NCBI GenBank assembly: GCA_938045085.1
Contig: CALINZ010000148.1
Location: forward strand, 1-19,230
Length of the DNA: 19,230 nucleotides
From: an uncultured Collinsella sp.
GTDB lineage: Bacteria > Actinomycetota > Coriobacteriia > Coriobacteriales > Coriobacteriaceae
Reading direction: 5' to 3'
In this document: piece after piece, positions 6,432 to 14,446 of the stretch
Position numbering within the stretch: position 1 is the stretch's first letter
Layout of the letters: every line of letters starts with the position of its first letter
Made by a program: the position numbers and the translations under genes
The notes under the pieces: model-generated
Seen by the model: the letters and a program-made list of their open reading frames with translations, nothing else
Databases searched by the model: none
What the model was told of the DNA's origin: nothing

Positions 6432-7457
6432 CTAGTTGAGTCGCTCCACAAAGAAATCTGCCATGGAGAGGAACAGCTCGCGTGCGTGCGGATCAAGCTC
6501 AACGTTTTCGATGGCCGCTTTGGCTTTAGCGGTCAGGTCGAGCGCGTAAGTGTGGGCGTAATCGATGGAGCCGGTCTGCTGGAAGATCTCCACGGCGCGT
6601 GCAAGTTGCACGGGGTCCTCGGTGCCCGAGGAAAGGATTGCCTCGACCTCGTCGTGATAACGCTCGTCTGACAGGGCGTGCACGGCGACGAGGGTGCGCT
6701 TGCCCTCTGTGATATCGGTGCGGAAGTCCTTGTTGGCGGCCTCTTTGGTGCCGATCAAGTTGAGCAGGTCGTCTTGAATTTGGAAGGCAAGGCCCGTGTG
6801 CAGGCCAAAGGCGCGCAGCGCCTCAATCTGTTCCTCGCTGCCGCCGCCGATAATGGCTCCGGCGGCAAGTGGCGTGGCTCCGCTGTAGTACGCGGTCTTG
6901 TGCGTCGCCATGTCCAGATAATCGTCGACCGAGATGTCAAAGCGCCCGTCGCGGACCCAACCCAGGTCGAGCGCCTGACCCTCGATGGTTCGGACGATCA
7001 TCTCGGTGAGCTCGTGGAGCACGCGGAGTTTCACGTCTGCCTCGAGCGTGGGGTCGTCGAGAACCGTCTTGGTGACCATGGTGAGCGCTAGGTCGCCGCA
7101 GTTGATGGCAAGCCCCGTGCCCTCGGTAAGGTGCATGCAGGGCTTGCCGCGACGCAGCTGGCCGTTGTCGGCGATGTCGTCGTGGATAAGCGCTCCCGAC
7201 TGAAAGTGCTCGATAGCTGCCGCCGCGCTGCGGGCGCTCTCAAAGCTGCCACCTACCGCGGTGGCGGCGAGCATGCAGATGAGCGGGCGGTGGCGCTTGC
7301 CTGCATTGGCCGTAAATGCCGAGAGCGGGGTATACAGGTAGCGCTCGATATCGGCAGAGGTCGCCTGTCCGTCAAAGAACGTGGCCAGATAGTCGTTGAT
7401 CTGGTCAAAGTGCTGGGCTAAAAAGCTGGTAAACGGACTGGACACGGGTTCTCGCAT
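6432..7457 (-). CDS. Polyprenyl diphosphate synthase (trans-isoprenyl type)
   Basis: A 341-residue all-trans polyprenyl diphosphate synthase, which condenses isopentenyl diphosphate with allylic diphosphates to make quinone side-chain or lipid-carrier precursors. The first Asp-rich motif is DDIAD (residues 93-97, in LIHDDIADNGQLRRGKP) and the second is DDLLN (229-233, in FQIQDDLLN). The substrate-binding GKRHRP stretch is near residue 54. Product chain length cannot be read with confidence; residues just before the first motif (HFQSGALIH) lack a bulky aromatic block typical of short-chain enzymes, which suggests a longer product. Start ATG at 7457 has only a weak purine-rich TAAGAAAGA before it; a GTG four codons later has none. 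It precedes the peptidoglycan-binding gene, an appropriate setting for cell-envelope supply. Confidence 0.9.
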   Translation of the reverse strand: MREPVSSPFTSFLAQHFDQINDYLATFFDGQATSADIERYLYTPLSAFTANAGKRHRPLICMLAATAVGGSFESARSAAAAIEHFQSGALIHDDIADNGQLRRGKPCMHLTEGTGLAINCGDLALTMVTKTVLDDPTLEADVKLRVLHELTEMIVRTIEGQALDLGWVRDGRFDISVDDYLDMATHKTAYYSGATPLAAGAIIGGGSEEQIEALRAFGLHTGLAFQIQDDLLNLIGTKEAANKDFRTDITEGKRTLVAVHALSDERYHDEVEAILSSGTEDPVQLARAVEIFQQTGSIDYAHTYALDLTAKAKAAIENVELDPHARELFLSMADFFVERLN

Positions 7458-7573
7458 TCTTTCTTAGGTCGCATCGGTGCGTTATGCAGACAACATATTG
7501 CCACATTAGGGCGTCGAGCGCGGCGGTTGAAGAAGATTGAGTCTTGCGGCTGCAAGCGCGGCAAGGGACTCGG

Positions 7574-10024
7574 CTAGATAAGCCCAAAGTGTTCGAGCGC
7601 GGTGACGACGCCGTCGTGGTCGAAGCTGTCGGTTACGTAGTCGGCCTTTTCCTTGAGGAAGTCCGGCGCGTTGCCCATGGCGATGCCAACATCGACCGCC
7701 TCCATGAGGGCGATGTCGTTGCTTGCGTCGCCAATGCCATATACGGTGCCGTGGTCTGGCCCCAGGGCGTCAAGCACGGCCTTGATTCCGGCCCGTTTGG
7801 TGCACTCGCGAGGCGAGATTTCTGTGACCTCGAGCTCGAGCTCATTGAGGCAGAGCAGGGGTCCAAGCTCTTCATCTTGGGCGATGCGGTTGGCAAGTGG
7901 CGTGGACATAAGAATTTTATAGGCGTTGTAGTGCTCAAGTTGCGTGACGGCATCGCCTACGGTGCGTGCGTATCCGTACGTCTCGGGGGCATCCGCGCTC
8001 ATGCGCACGACGCGATTGATGCCCTCAAAGCGAATGACCTCACCCGATTGCTCGAGATAGGGGGCGAGACGCTGTAGCAGACCGGGGTTTATGGCTGCAT
8101 TTCGCACAATGCGCCCCTCGAGTTCGGCGTAGCCGCCCGCGAGACACACGACGCCCGTCCAAGGCAGCTCGAGCAGCTTGGGGTGGATGCAGCTGAGGGT
8201 GCGTCCCGTGCAGATAAAGGCTTTGTTGCCGTTGGCGACAAACGTGCGAATTGCCTGCGCAACCGCCTCGTTGGGATAGGGGGACAGGTCACGCTCGCTC
8301 TCGGGAAGCTCTTGTGCCGCTCGAGGGTCTTGCCAGGCGAGCGTTCCGTCGATATCGAAGAAACAGATATCGCTGCGCTTATGGGCTGCGCTGGCGGCAG
8401 GGGAGGCCGAGGTGGTGGGCACAAATCCCGGCTCGAGGCCCATGATCTGGTCAAAATGCTCTTTAACGCGGGGAACGGAGATGCCGATGATCACCTGGGC
8501 GGTCTTGCCCGTAATGATGAGGCCCTTGGCGCCCACCGCGACAAACGACGCGTTATCTGCAACGATGGAAGGGTCTGCGACCTCGACGCGCAGGCGCGTG
8601 GCACAGTTGGTTGCGCCCACAATATTGCCAACACCACCTAAAAGCTGAATTACCCGCTCAGCGAGGATGTGATCTTGATCGGATCGACTATTGACCTCGT
8701 CATTGGAAGATTGCTCTTTGGCAAAGCCGCTTTCCGTTAAACGATCGATTGCCGCGCGATTGGCGACATGATCCTCGCGGCCCGGCGTCTTAAGGTCATA
8801 GATCAAGATGAGTGCTCGAAAACTAACAAAAAAGATGAGGCTAAAGGCAAGGCCGATACCGAGCGCCAAAAGATAGGCACCGGCATGCGTGCGCATGAGC
8901 GGAATAAAGTTGAAGGCTGCCATCTCCATGAGGCCGCCCGAGAAGATGCCGACGATGCCAAAGAGATTCATGGTTGTGGCAAGGCAAGACGATAAGACGG
9001 CGTAGAGAAAAAAGAGCCCGGGGTGGGTGAACATAAAGAGAAACTCGAGTGGCTCGGTAACGCCGCAAACCACCGAGGCGATGATGGCGGGAACAAGGAT
9101 GACCCTGAGGCCGGCGCGGCGTTCTGGTTTTGCGGTGGAGTAGAACGCAGCCGCGATGGCAGGAAGGCCAAAGAGCTTGACCCAGCCGGTGGCGGTAAAA
9201 CCGGCCCACGGCGCAAGTTCATTAAGGGGGCGCGTGCTATGGGAGAGGATGGGGAGCAAGCTGCTCCACGTGGCGTAGATGCCGTCGTTAATGACCAGGT
9301 TGTCGTAGTAGATCGGCATGTAGAGCAGGTGGTGCAGCCCCATGGGCTCGAGCGCTCGCTCCAAAAACACAAAGATGCCCACGCCAAAGGGGCCGACGCT
9401 CGTAAGTGCATGGCGCAGCGTTTCGGTCATTGCGTATACGGAGGGCACGATGGCGGCCGAGATAGCGGCAAGGGCAAACACGGCAAAAAAGCTGATGAGG
9501 TAGACCAGCGAGGAGCCCGAGAAGGTGCCGAGCCAATCGGGAACCTTGGCATCGTAGAAGCGGTCATGGATGGCGACGACGGTTGCCGATACCGCTAGCG
9601 GGCCGATAATGCCGGTGTCGAGCGTCTTGATGCCGTCGATGATGGTAATGCCGCTAGCGGGGGTCAAAGACGACGGGTACTTAAGTCCAAGGTTGTCTCC
9701 GCTTAGCTTGATGATCTCGCTCAAAAAGAAGCAATAGGCAAAATAAGCCACGAGCGCCTCGAGGCAACAACGTGCCGGTTGCTTTTGGGCAAGGCCGATG
9801 GGCAGCGCTACGGCAAAAAGGAGCGGAAGTCGCTTAAAGACCGTCCACGAGCCGCGCTGAATGATAGTCCAAAAAACGTACCAAGGGGTTCCGTATACGG
9901 CGAGGTCGCCGACGATATCCGCAGACGTTGCGAGGGCGGAGACGCCGACCATAAGGCCCGATATGGAAAACAACATGGCGGGCGCGAACATTGCCCCGCC
10001 AAAGCGTTGGATTTTTTGCAGCAT
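7574..10024 (-). CDS. PTS sugar transporter EIIC-EIIB fused to a Cof-type HAD phosphatase
   Basis: An 816-residue fusion. Residues 1-400 form an EIIC domain of the glucose/maltose (MalX) family (start like KIQRFGGAMFAPAMLFSISG; later PLEFLFMF). Residues 450-530 form EIIB, with the phosphorylated Cys474 in NCATRLR. After a short Ala/Ser-rich linker, residues 551-816 form a HAD-IIB (Cof) hydrolase: FFDIDGTL (Asp557, Asp559), CTGRT, a Lys near 752 and GDASND (Asp766, Asp770). All catalytic residues are present. The first two domains import a sugar and phosphorylate it, needing a separate EIIA not seen here. The HAD part could remove phosphate from the product or a related metabolite; this is inference. 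GGGAGG (10031-10036) lies 6 nt before the ATG. It is divergent from a TreR-like regulator. An annotation error by missed stop or frameshift is unlikely, since the frame is continuous across the linker. Confidence 0.88.
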   Translation of the reverse strand: MLQKIQRFGGAMFAPAMLFSISGLMVGVSALATSADIVGDLAVYGTPWYVFWTIIQRGSWTVFKRLPLLFAVALPIGLAQKQPARCCLEALVAYFAYCFFLSEIIKLSGDNLGLKYPSSLTPASGITIIDGIKTLDTGIIGPLAVSATVVAIHDRFYDAKVPDWLGTFSGSSLVYLISFFAVFALAAISAAIVPSVYAMTETLRHALTSVGPFGVGIFVFLERALEPMGLHHLLYMPIYYDNLVINDGIYATWSSLLPILSHSTRPLNELAPWAGFTATGWVKLFGLPAIAAAFYSTAKPERRAGLRVILVPAIIASVVCGVTEPLEFLFMFTHPGLFFLYAVLSSCLATTMNLFGIVGIFSGGLMEMAAFNFIPLMRTHAGAYLLALGIGLAFSLIFFVSFRALILIYDLKTPGREDHVANRAAIDRLTESGFAKEQSSNDEVNSRSDQDHILAERVIQLLGGVGNIVGATNCATRLRVEVADPSIVADNASFVAVGAKGLIITGKTAQVIIGISVPRVKEHFDQIMGLEPGFVPTTSASPAASAAHKRSDICFFDIDGTLAWQDPRAAQELPESERDLSPYPNEAVAQAIRTFVANGNKAFICTGRTLSCIHPKLLELPWTGVVCLAGGYAELEGRIVRNAAINPGLLQRLAPYLEQSGEVIRFEGINRVVRMSADAPETYGYARTVGDAVTQLEHYNAYKILMSTPLANRIAQDEELGPLLCLNELELEVTEISPRECTKRAGIKAVLDALGPDHGTVYGIGDASNDIALMEAVDVGIAMGNAPDFLKEKADYVTDSFDHDGVVTALEHFGLI

Positions 10025-10067
10025 GTTCTGCCTCCCGTATATCGAGGCGCGTTGCGCGTGGTGAAAC

Positions 10068-10075
10068 GTTTAAAC
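10068..10075. promoter_or_regulatory. GTnTAnAC operator candidate at the PTS promoter
   Basis: GTTTAAAC, a perfect palindrome matching the GTnTAnAC consensus known for HutC/TreR-type GntR regulators. On the minus strand it lies just downstream of a -10 candidate TACAAT (10085-10090), so binding would block transcription start of the PTS gene. The -35 element is unclear. Confidence 0.55.
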
Positions 10076-10189
10076 AATGGATTCATTGTAGAGGACCAGA
10101 CGATTGTCGTACCGGCAGTTTTGAGCGAAACCGATTTGGGCATGACAGAAACCGTCAACGGTTAAATCCTGTCGCTTTACCGATATTCA

Positions 10190-10197
10190 GTTTAAAC
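10190..10197. promoter_or_regulatory. GTnTAnAC operator candidate at the regulator promoter
   Basis: A second GTTTAAAC, sharing the 10-nt GTTTAAACAA with the site at 10068. It overlaps a weak -35 (TTTAAA, 10191-10196) that pairs with TATCGT (10213-10218) at 16 nt spacing in front of the GntR gene, suggesting autoregulation. Confidence 0.5.
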
Positions 10198-10253
10198 AAC
10201 TTTAAGAAATGCTATCGTGCCTAGCCGGAAATGAATAATGTAGAGGTGAAACA

Positions 10254-10973
10254 ATGCCAAAAGCGATATACGAAGGAATCTACCGAGAAATACGCTCGCG
10301 CATCATTAATGGGACCTATGCGTTTCAGGAGATGCTGCCAACCGAAGCCGAGCTGACCGCGGAGTTCGGATGCACTCGCAATACCGTCCGTCGCGCCTTG
10401 GGTATGCTGGCCGACGGGATGTTTGTGCAGCCCATACACGGCAAGGGCGTGCGCGTTATTTGGCTTAAGGGCGAAACCGACATGTTGGGCGCACTCGAAG
10501 AGGTTGAGTCGTTTGGCGAGTTTGCAAAGCGCAACAATGCCGTTGCATCGACGGACGTTAAGTCTTTCGAACATCTGGTTTGCACCGAGCAACTCTCTCG
10601 TCACCTGGGCTTTAAGGTGGGCGAGGAGTTGATTCGCGTAGTGCGTGTCCGAAGCCTCAACGGCAACGCGCGCCAAGTGGACCATGGCTATTTTTTGGCG
10701 TCGATCGCCAAGGGCCTGACTCCCGAGATCGCGGCAGATTCTATTTACGGCTATCTGGAGCACAAGCGCGGTGTCAAAGTGATGGCGAGCCGTCGTACGG
10801 TGAGTGTCGAGCTCGCCAACGATGAGGACTGCAGCTATCTTGACCTCGGCAAATACAACTGCGTTGCCGTCATGGAGAGTCAGTCGTACACCTCGGATGG
10901 CATCTTGTTTGAGGTGACGCACACTCGCACACACCCCGAGATCTTCCATTACCGCGTCAATTCCAAGCGATAG
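10254..10973 (+). CDS. GntR-family (HutC/TreR-like) transcriptional regulator
   Basis: A 239-residue regulator. The N-terminal winged helix (residues 5-68: IYREIRSRIINGTY, LPTEAELTAEFGCTRNTVRRAL, IHGKGVRV) is followed by a UTRA ligand-binding domain (about 85-235: VDHGYFL, SIYGYLEHKRGVKV, DEDCSYLDL). The order and the SIYxYLE, DED and FxxTxTRTHP segments resemble TreR, the trehalose-operon repressor responding to trehalose-6-phosphate. The ligand here is probably a sugar phosphate, perhaps the PTS product. GAGGTG (10243-10248) precedes the ATG by 5 nt. It is divergent from the PTS-HAD gene. GTnTAnAC sites flank the intergenic region and recur upstream of the ABC operon. A strong terminator follows at 11012-11066. 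Confidence 0.9.
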   Translation: MPKAIYEGIYREIRSRIINGTYAFQEMLPTEAELTAEFGCTRNTVRRALGMLADGMFVQPIHGKGVRVIWLKGETDMLGALEEVESFGEFAKRNNAVASTDVKSFEHLVCTEQLSRHLGFKVGEELIRVVRVRSLNGNARQVDHGYFLASIAKGLTPEIAADSIYGYLEHKRGVKVMASRRTVSVELANDEDCSYLDLGKYNCVAVMESQSYTSDGILFEVTHTRTHPEIFHYRVNSKR

Positions 10974-11011
10974 CCGGCTAGCTCGCAGCCTGACGAGACT
11001 CATGGCCTCAA

Positions 11012-11066
11012 AGAGAAAACGCCCGGTCAAACCGACGGTACATCGGCTTGACCGGGCGTTTTCTCT
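11012..11066. terminator. Long bidirectional-type terminator hairpin after the regulator
   Basis: A perfect 19-bp stem 11012-11030/11048-11066, extended by CCG/CGG inside the loop. The 3' arm ends in CGTTTTCTCT, giving T-rich ends in both directions. It isolates the regulator gene from the ABC operon. Confidence 0.75.
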
Positions 11067-11086
11067 GCATTAGATAACAAATAATT

Positions 11087-11094
11087 GTTTATAC
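11087..11094. promoter_or_regulatory. GTnTAnAC operator candidate upstream of the ABC operon
   Basis: GTTTATAC inside the inverted repeat TTGTTTATACAA (11085-11096). It fits the same consensus as the two sites at the divergent PTS/regulator region. The core promoter is ambiguous: TTGTCA at 11100 has no good -10 at 17 nt, and TAATAC at 11154 has no good -35. Confidence 0.5.
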
Positions 11095-11159
11095 AAAACT
11101 TGTCAAGTATCAAGTTGAAATTACCGTTCACCGAAGTTTTTCTACCGCTCTAGTAATAC

Positions 11160-11171
11160 TTGTTCAAACAA
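11160..11171. promoter_or_regulatory. Weaker operator-like site downstream of the first
   Basis: TTGTTCAAACAA is a near-palindrome with one deviation from GTnTAnAC (C in place of T). It lies 70 nt below the site at 11087 and about 110 nt before the binding-protein start. Looping or a composite operator is possible. Confidence 0.35.
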
Positions 11172-11279
11172 CTAGCCAAATGGCGTATCGTTCAAATCAG
11201 CAAAAGGGGCAAAGTCCCCGAGCCAATCTCCGAAGGCGGCGGCAAAGGGTGCCGCCACGGTGTGAAAGGGTGGATTGTA

Positions 11280-12596
11280 ATGAAGAACGAAATGAGCAGA
11301 AGGCAGTTCCTGGGCTTTGCTGGTTCCGCGGCTGCAGTTCTTGGTCTGGGCCTCGTAGGTTGCGGTGGTTCTGCCGGCTCCGGCTCCTCTGCTTCTGGTG
11401 ACGCTGCCGAGGTCTACTTCCTCCAATTCAAGCCCGAGGTCGACAAGGAGTGGAAGGAGATCGCCAAGGCCTATAAGAAGGAGAAGGGCGTCGAGGTCAA
11501 GATCGTGACCGCCGCTTCCAACACCTACGAGGAGAAGCTTAAGTCCGAGATGTCCAAGAGCTCCGCTCCGACCCTGTTCCAGGTCAACGGCCCCACCGGT
11601 CTTAAGAACTGGAAGGATTACTGCGCCGACCTGTCCGATACCAAGCTCCGCGGTGAGCTCATTGACGACTCCCTGGCTCTGCAGTCCGACGGCAAGGATG
11701 TGTGCATCGACTGGGTCCAGGAGAGCTTCGGCATCATCTACAACAAGCAGCTGCTCGAGAAGGCTGGCTACAAGGCCGAGGACATCAACTCCTTCGACAA
11801 GCTGAAGGCTTGTGCCGACGACATCCAGGCCCGCAAGGACGAGCTTGGTGTCGAGGGTGCCTTCACTTCCGCCGGCATGGACGACTCCTCCAGCTGGCGC
11901 TACACCACCCACCTTGCCAACATGCCGCTCTACTACGAGTTTGAGAAGGAGCACAACCAGGAGGACGACGAGATCAAGGGTGAGTTCCTCGACAACTACA
12001 AGCAGATCTTCGACCTGTACATCACCGACTCCACCTGCGATCCTTCGCAGCTTGCTTCCAAGACCGGCGACGACGCCACCAACGAGTTCGCAACCGGCAA
12101 GGCCGTCTTCTACCAGAACGGCTCTTGGGCCTACTCTGACCTCGTCAAGGCCGGCATGACCGACGATCAGATTGGCATGATGCCGATCTACATCGGTGTT
12201 GACGGCGAGGAGAACCAGGGCCTGTGCTCCGGCGGCGAGAACTACTGGTGCGTCAGTTCCCAGGCTTCCGAGGATGCCCAGAAGGCCACCGAGGACTTCA
12301 TGTATTGGTGCGTCACCGCTGACACCCCGACCAGCATCATCGCCGACAAGATGGGTCTGACCGCTCCGTTCAAGAGCGCCAAGGAGACCACCAACGTCTT
12401 CTCGCAGCAGGCCGTTGCCATGGCCAAGGACGGCAAGAAGACCGTCGCTTGGGACTTCGTCTACATTCCCTCCGAGGAGTGGAAGAAGAACCTCAAGCAG
12501 GCTCTGATTGCCTACGCTGCCGATAACAGCAAGTGGGACGGCGTCAAGAACGCCTTCGTCGATGGCTGGAAGACCGAGAAGGCCGCTTCCGAGTAA
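11280..12596 (+). CDS. Sugar ABC transporter substrate-binding lipoprotein (family 1, Tat-type signal)
   Basis: A 438-residue extracellular binding protein for a carbohydrate ABC importer. The N-terminus carries a twin-arginine signal (SRRQFLGFAG, Arg7-Arg8) and a hydrophobic stretch, then a lipobox LVGC with the lipidated Cys28 and a Gly/Ser-rich tether. The mature part has the MalE-type pattern (SWAYSDLVKAG; GGENYWCVSS; VAWDFVYIPSEEWKKN). Translation could begin as far up as a TTG at 11160, but GAAAGGGTGG (11263-11272) just before ATG 11280 and the signal peptide fix the start. Two small hairpins (11206-11219, 11235-11256) lie in its leader. The codon choice is very uniform, as in a highly expressed gene. 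Neighbouring MalQ and GlgP suggest maltodextrins or other alpha-glucosides, but the exact ligand is not shown. Confidence 0.92.
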   Translation: MKNEMSRRQFLGFAGSAAAVLGLGLVGCGGSAGSGSSASGDAAEVYFLQFKPEVDKEWKEIAKAYKKEKGVEVKIVTAASNTYEEKLKSEMSKSSAPTLFQVNGPTGLKNWKDYCADLSDTKLRGELIDDSLALQSDGKDVCIDWVQESFGIIYNKQLLEKAGYKAEDINSFDKLKACADDIQARKDELGVEGAFTSAGMDDSSSWRYTTHLANMPLYYEFEKEHNQEDDEIKGEFLDNYKQIFDLYITDSTCDPSQLASKTGDDATNEFATGKAVFYQNGSWAYSDLVKAGMTDDQIGMMPIYIGVDGEENQGLCSGGENYWCVSSQASEDAQKATEDFMYWCVTADTPTSIIADKMGLTAPFKSAKETTNVFSQQAVAMAKDGKKTVAWDFVYIPSEEWKKNLKQALIAYAADNSKWDGVKNAFVDGWKTEKAASE

Positions 12597-12627
12597 GCAG
12601 TTGCTGCCCAAGCTATCTGATTAGCGA

Positions 12628-12664
12628 CAGGGGGGCGGGCAGACGTTGGTTTGCCCGCCCCCTG
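12628..12664 (+). terminator. Intercistronic GC-rich hairpin after the binding protein
   Basis: A 13-bp stem (12628-12641/12652-12664, one bulged G) between the binding-protein stop and the first permease, without a T run. It probably protects or partly ends the upstream mRNA, keeping binding protein more abundant than the membrane parts, as known for malE/malF. It is not a full terminator. Confidence 0.6.
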
Positions 12665-12684
12665 CATATTGAAAGGACCCTTTT

Positions 12685-13539
12685 ATGGGCAAAGCACTCA
12701 AGCGCTGGTGGCCGCTCTTTATGCTGCCCACGTGCCTGGCGTTTATGATCGGGTTCGTGATCCCTTTTATCCAGGGCTTCTATCTCTCGTTCTGCCAGTT
12801 TATTATCATTAGTAACGCGCACTTTGTCGGTATCGAGAACTACGTGCGCGCGCTGTCCGATCCGCAGTTCTCCACGTCGTTCTTCTTTACCGTGGCGTTT
12901 GCCTTCCTGTCGACGGTGCTCATCAACGTGATCGCCCTGGCCATTGCGCAGGCGCTCACCCGCAAGGCGCTCAAAGGCACCAACATCTTCCGTACGATCT
13001 TCTTTATGCCTAACCTGATCGGCGGCATCGTGCTGGGCTACATTTGGCAGATTCTGATCAACTGCCTGCTTTCCAACGTGGGCGCCCAGCTCATCGCTCT
13101 TAACTCTGCTGCTGGCTTCTGGGGCCTTATCATCCTGACCCTGTGGCAGCAGGTCGGCTACATGATGATCATCTACATCGCTGGTCTGCAGTCCATTCCG
13201 TCCGATTACATCGAGGCCGCCAAGGTCGACGGCGCTACGGCATGGCAGACGTTTTGGAAGGTTAAGATCCCTAACCTGATGCCGACCATCACCATCTGCC
13301 TGTTCCTGTCCATCACCAACGGCTTTAAGCTGTTCGACCAGAACCTCGCCCTTACCGGCGGCGCCCCCGCGCACTCCACCGAGATGCTCGCCCTGAACAT
13401 CTACAACACGTTCTATTCGCGTGCCGGTATCGCATGGCAGGGCATTGGTCAGGCCAAGGCGGTTATCTTCTGCATCCTGGTCGTGGCCATCTCCATGATC
13501 CAGCTTAAGGCCACGAGGTCCAAGGAGGTGCAGCAGTAA
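12685..13539 (+). CDS. Sugar ABC transporter permease (MalF/MsmF type)
   Basis: A 284-residue inner-membrane permease with about six hydrophobic helices. It carries the cytoplasmic EAA loop that contacts the ATPase (EAAKVDGATAWQTFWKVKIP from residue 177). Its N-terminus is short, unlike the long E. coli MalF, and fits the MsmF/UgpA group used for oligosaccharides. GAAAGGA (12671-12677) lies 7 nt before the ATG. The stop overlaps the next start (TAATG), so the two permeases are translationally coupled and presumably form a heterodimer. Confidence 0.93.
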   Translation: MGKALKRWWPLFMLPTCLAFMIGFVIPFIQGFYLSFCQFIIISNAHFVGIENYVRALSDPQFSTSFFFTVAFAFLSTVLINVIALAIAQALTRKALKGTNIFRTIFFMPNLIGGIVLGYIWQILINCLLSNVGAQLIALNSAAGFWGLIILTLWQQVGYMMIIYIAGLQSIPSDYIEAAKVDGATAWQTFWKVKIPNLMPTITICLFLSITNGFKLFDQNLALTGGAPAHSTEMLALNIYNTFYSRAGIAWQGIGQAKAVIFCILVVAISMIQLKATRSKEVQQ

Positions 13540-14378
13540 TGAAACGCGATAAGGTTATCAACCGCGCGCTCTCGATTTTCTTTACGATCCTGTCGCTCGC
13601 GTGGATCTACCCCGTGTTCATGATTGCGCTTAATTCTTTTAAGAAAGCGACCGCAATCAGCACCACCACGGCATTCGATCTGCTCACGCCCGAGACGTTC
13701 AACGGCCTCGCAAACTACATGCACGCCCTTAACGAGCAGGGCTTTGCCTCGGCATTTATGTACTCGCTCATCATCACGGTCACGTCGGTCGTGCTGATCT
13801 TGGTGTGCTGCTCCATGTGCGCTTGGTACGTGGTTCGTGTCAACAACAAGATCTCGAACTTCTTCTATTACCTGTTCGTGTTCTCGATGGTCGTGCCGTT
13901 CCAGATGCTCATGTTCACGCTGTCCAATTTGGCGGACCGCATCGGCTTCAACACGCCGTTCAACATCTGCTTTATCTATCTGGGCTTTGGCGCGGGCCTG
14001 GCGGTCTTTATGTTCGCCGGTTTTGTAAAGAACATCCCGCTCGAGATCGAGGAGGCGGCCATGATTGATGGCTGCAACCCGGTCCAGGTGTTCTTTAAGA
14101 TCGTCCTTCCCATCATGAAGCCCACCTATCTTTCGGTCGGCATCCTCGAGACCATGTGGGTCTGGAACGACTACCTGCTGCCCTACCTTACGCTCGACTC
14201 CACCAAGTACAAGACCATTCCTATCTTGATCCAGTACTTCCGCGGCGGCTACGGCCACGTCGAGCTCGGCCCCATGATGGCCTGCATCATGATGGTCGTT
14301 ATCCCCATCGTCATCATGTACATCCTCTGCCAGAAGTACATCATCGACGGTGTGGTGGCAGGTGCCGTCAAGGGCTGA
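13539..14378 (+). CDS. Sugar ABC transporter permease (MalG/MsmG type)
   Basis: A 279-residue second permease with six predicted helices and an EAA loop (EEAAMIDGCNPVQVFFKIVLP from residue 171). Features of the MalG/UgpE group include YPVFMIALNSFKK near the N-terminus and ETMWVWNDYLLP late in the protein. Its ATG overlaps the stop of the upstream permease by one base. A 68-nt gap with a small GC hairpin separates it from the ATPase gene. Confidence 0.93.
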   Translation: MKRDKVINRALSIFFTILSLAWIYPVFMIALNSFKKATAISTTTAFDLLTPETFNGLANYMHALNEQGFASAFMYSLIITVTSVVLILVCCSMCAWYVVRVNNKISNFFYYLFVFSMVVPFQMLMFTLSNLADRIGFNTPFNICFIYLGFGAGLAVFMFAGFVKNIPLEIEEAAMIDGCNPVQVFFKIVLPIMKPTYLSVGILETMWVWNDYLLPYLTLDSTKYKTIPILIQYFRGGYGHVELGPMMACIMMVVIPIVIMYILCQKYIIDGVVAGAVKG

Positions 14379-14446
14379 TGCCGTAACTGTTTTGCAAGTT
14401 TTGGCGGCGTCCCTCAGCGCGGCGCCGCGTATCGAAAGGTAAAGAC

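Noticed and set aside
11206..11256. Riboswitch in the binding-protein leader
   Set aside because: Two small hairpins are visible, but no known aptamer core, terminator or ribosome-binding-site sequestering helix was found.
11172..12611. 479-codon minus-strand frame opposite the binding protein
   Set aside because: Leu/Val/Gly-rich antisense shadow of a highly biased gene; no start signals.
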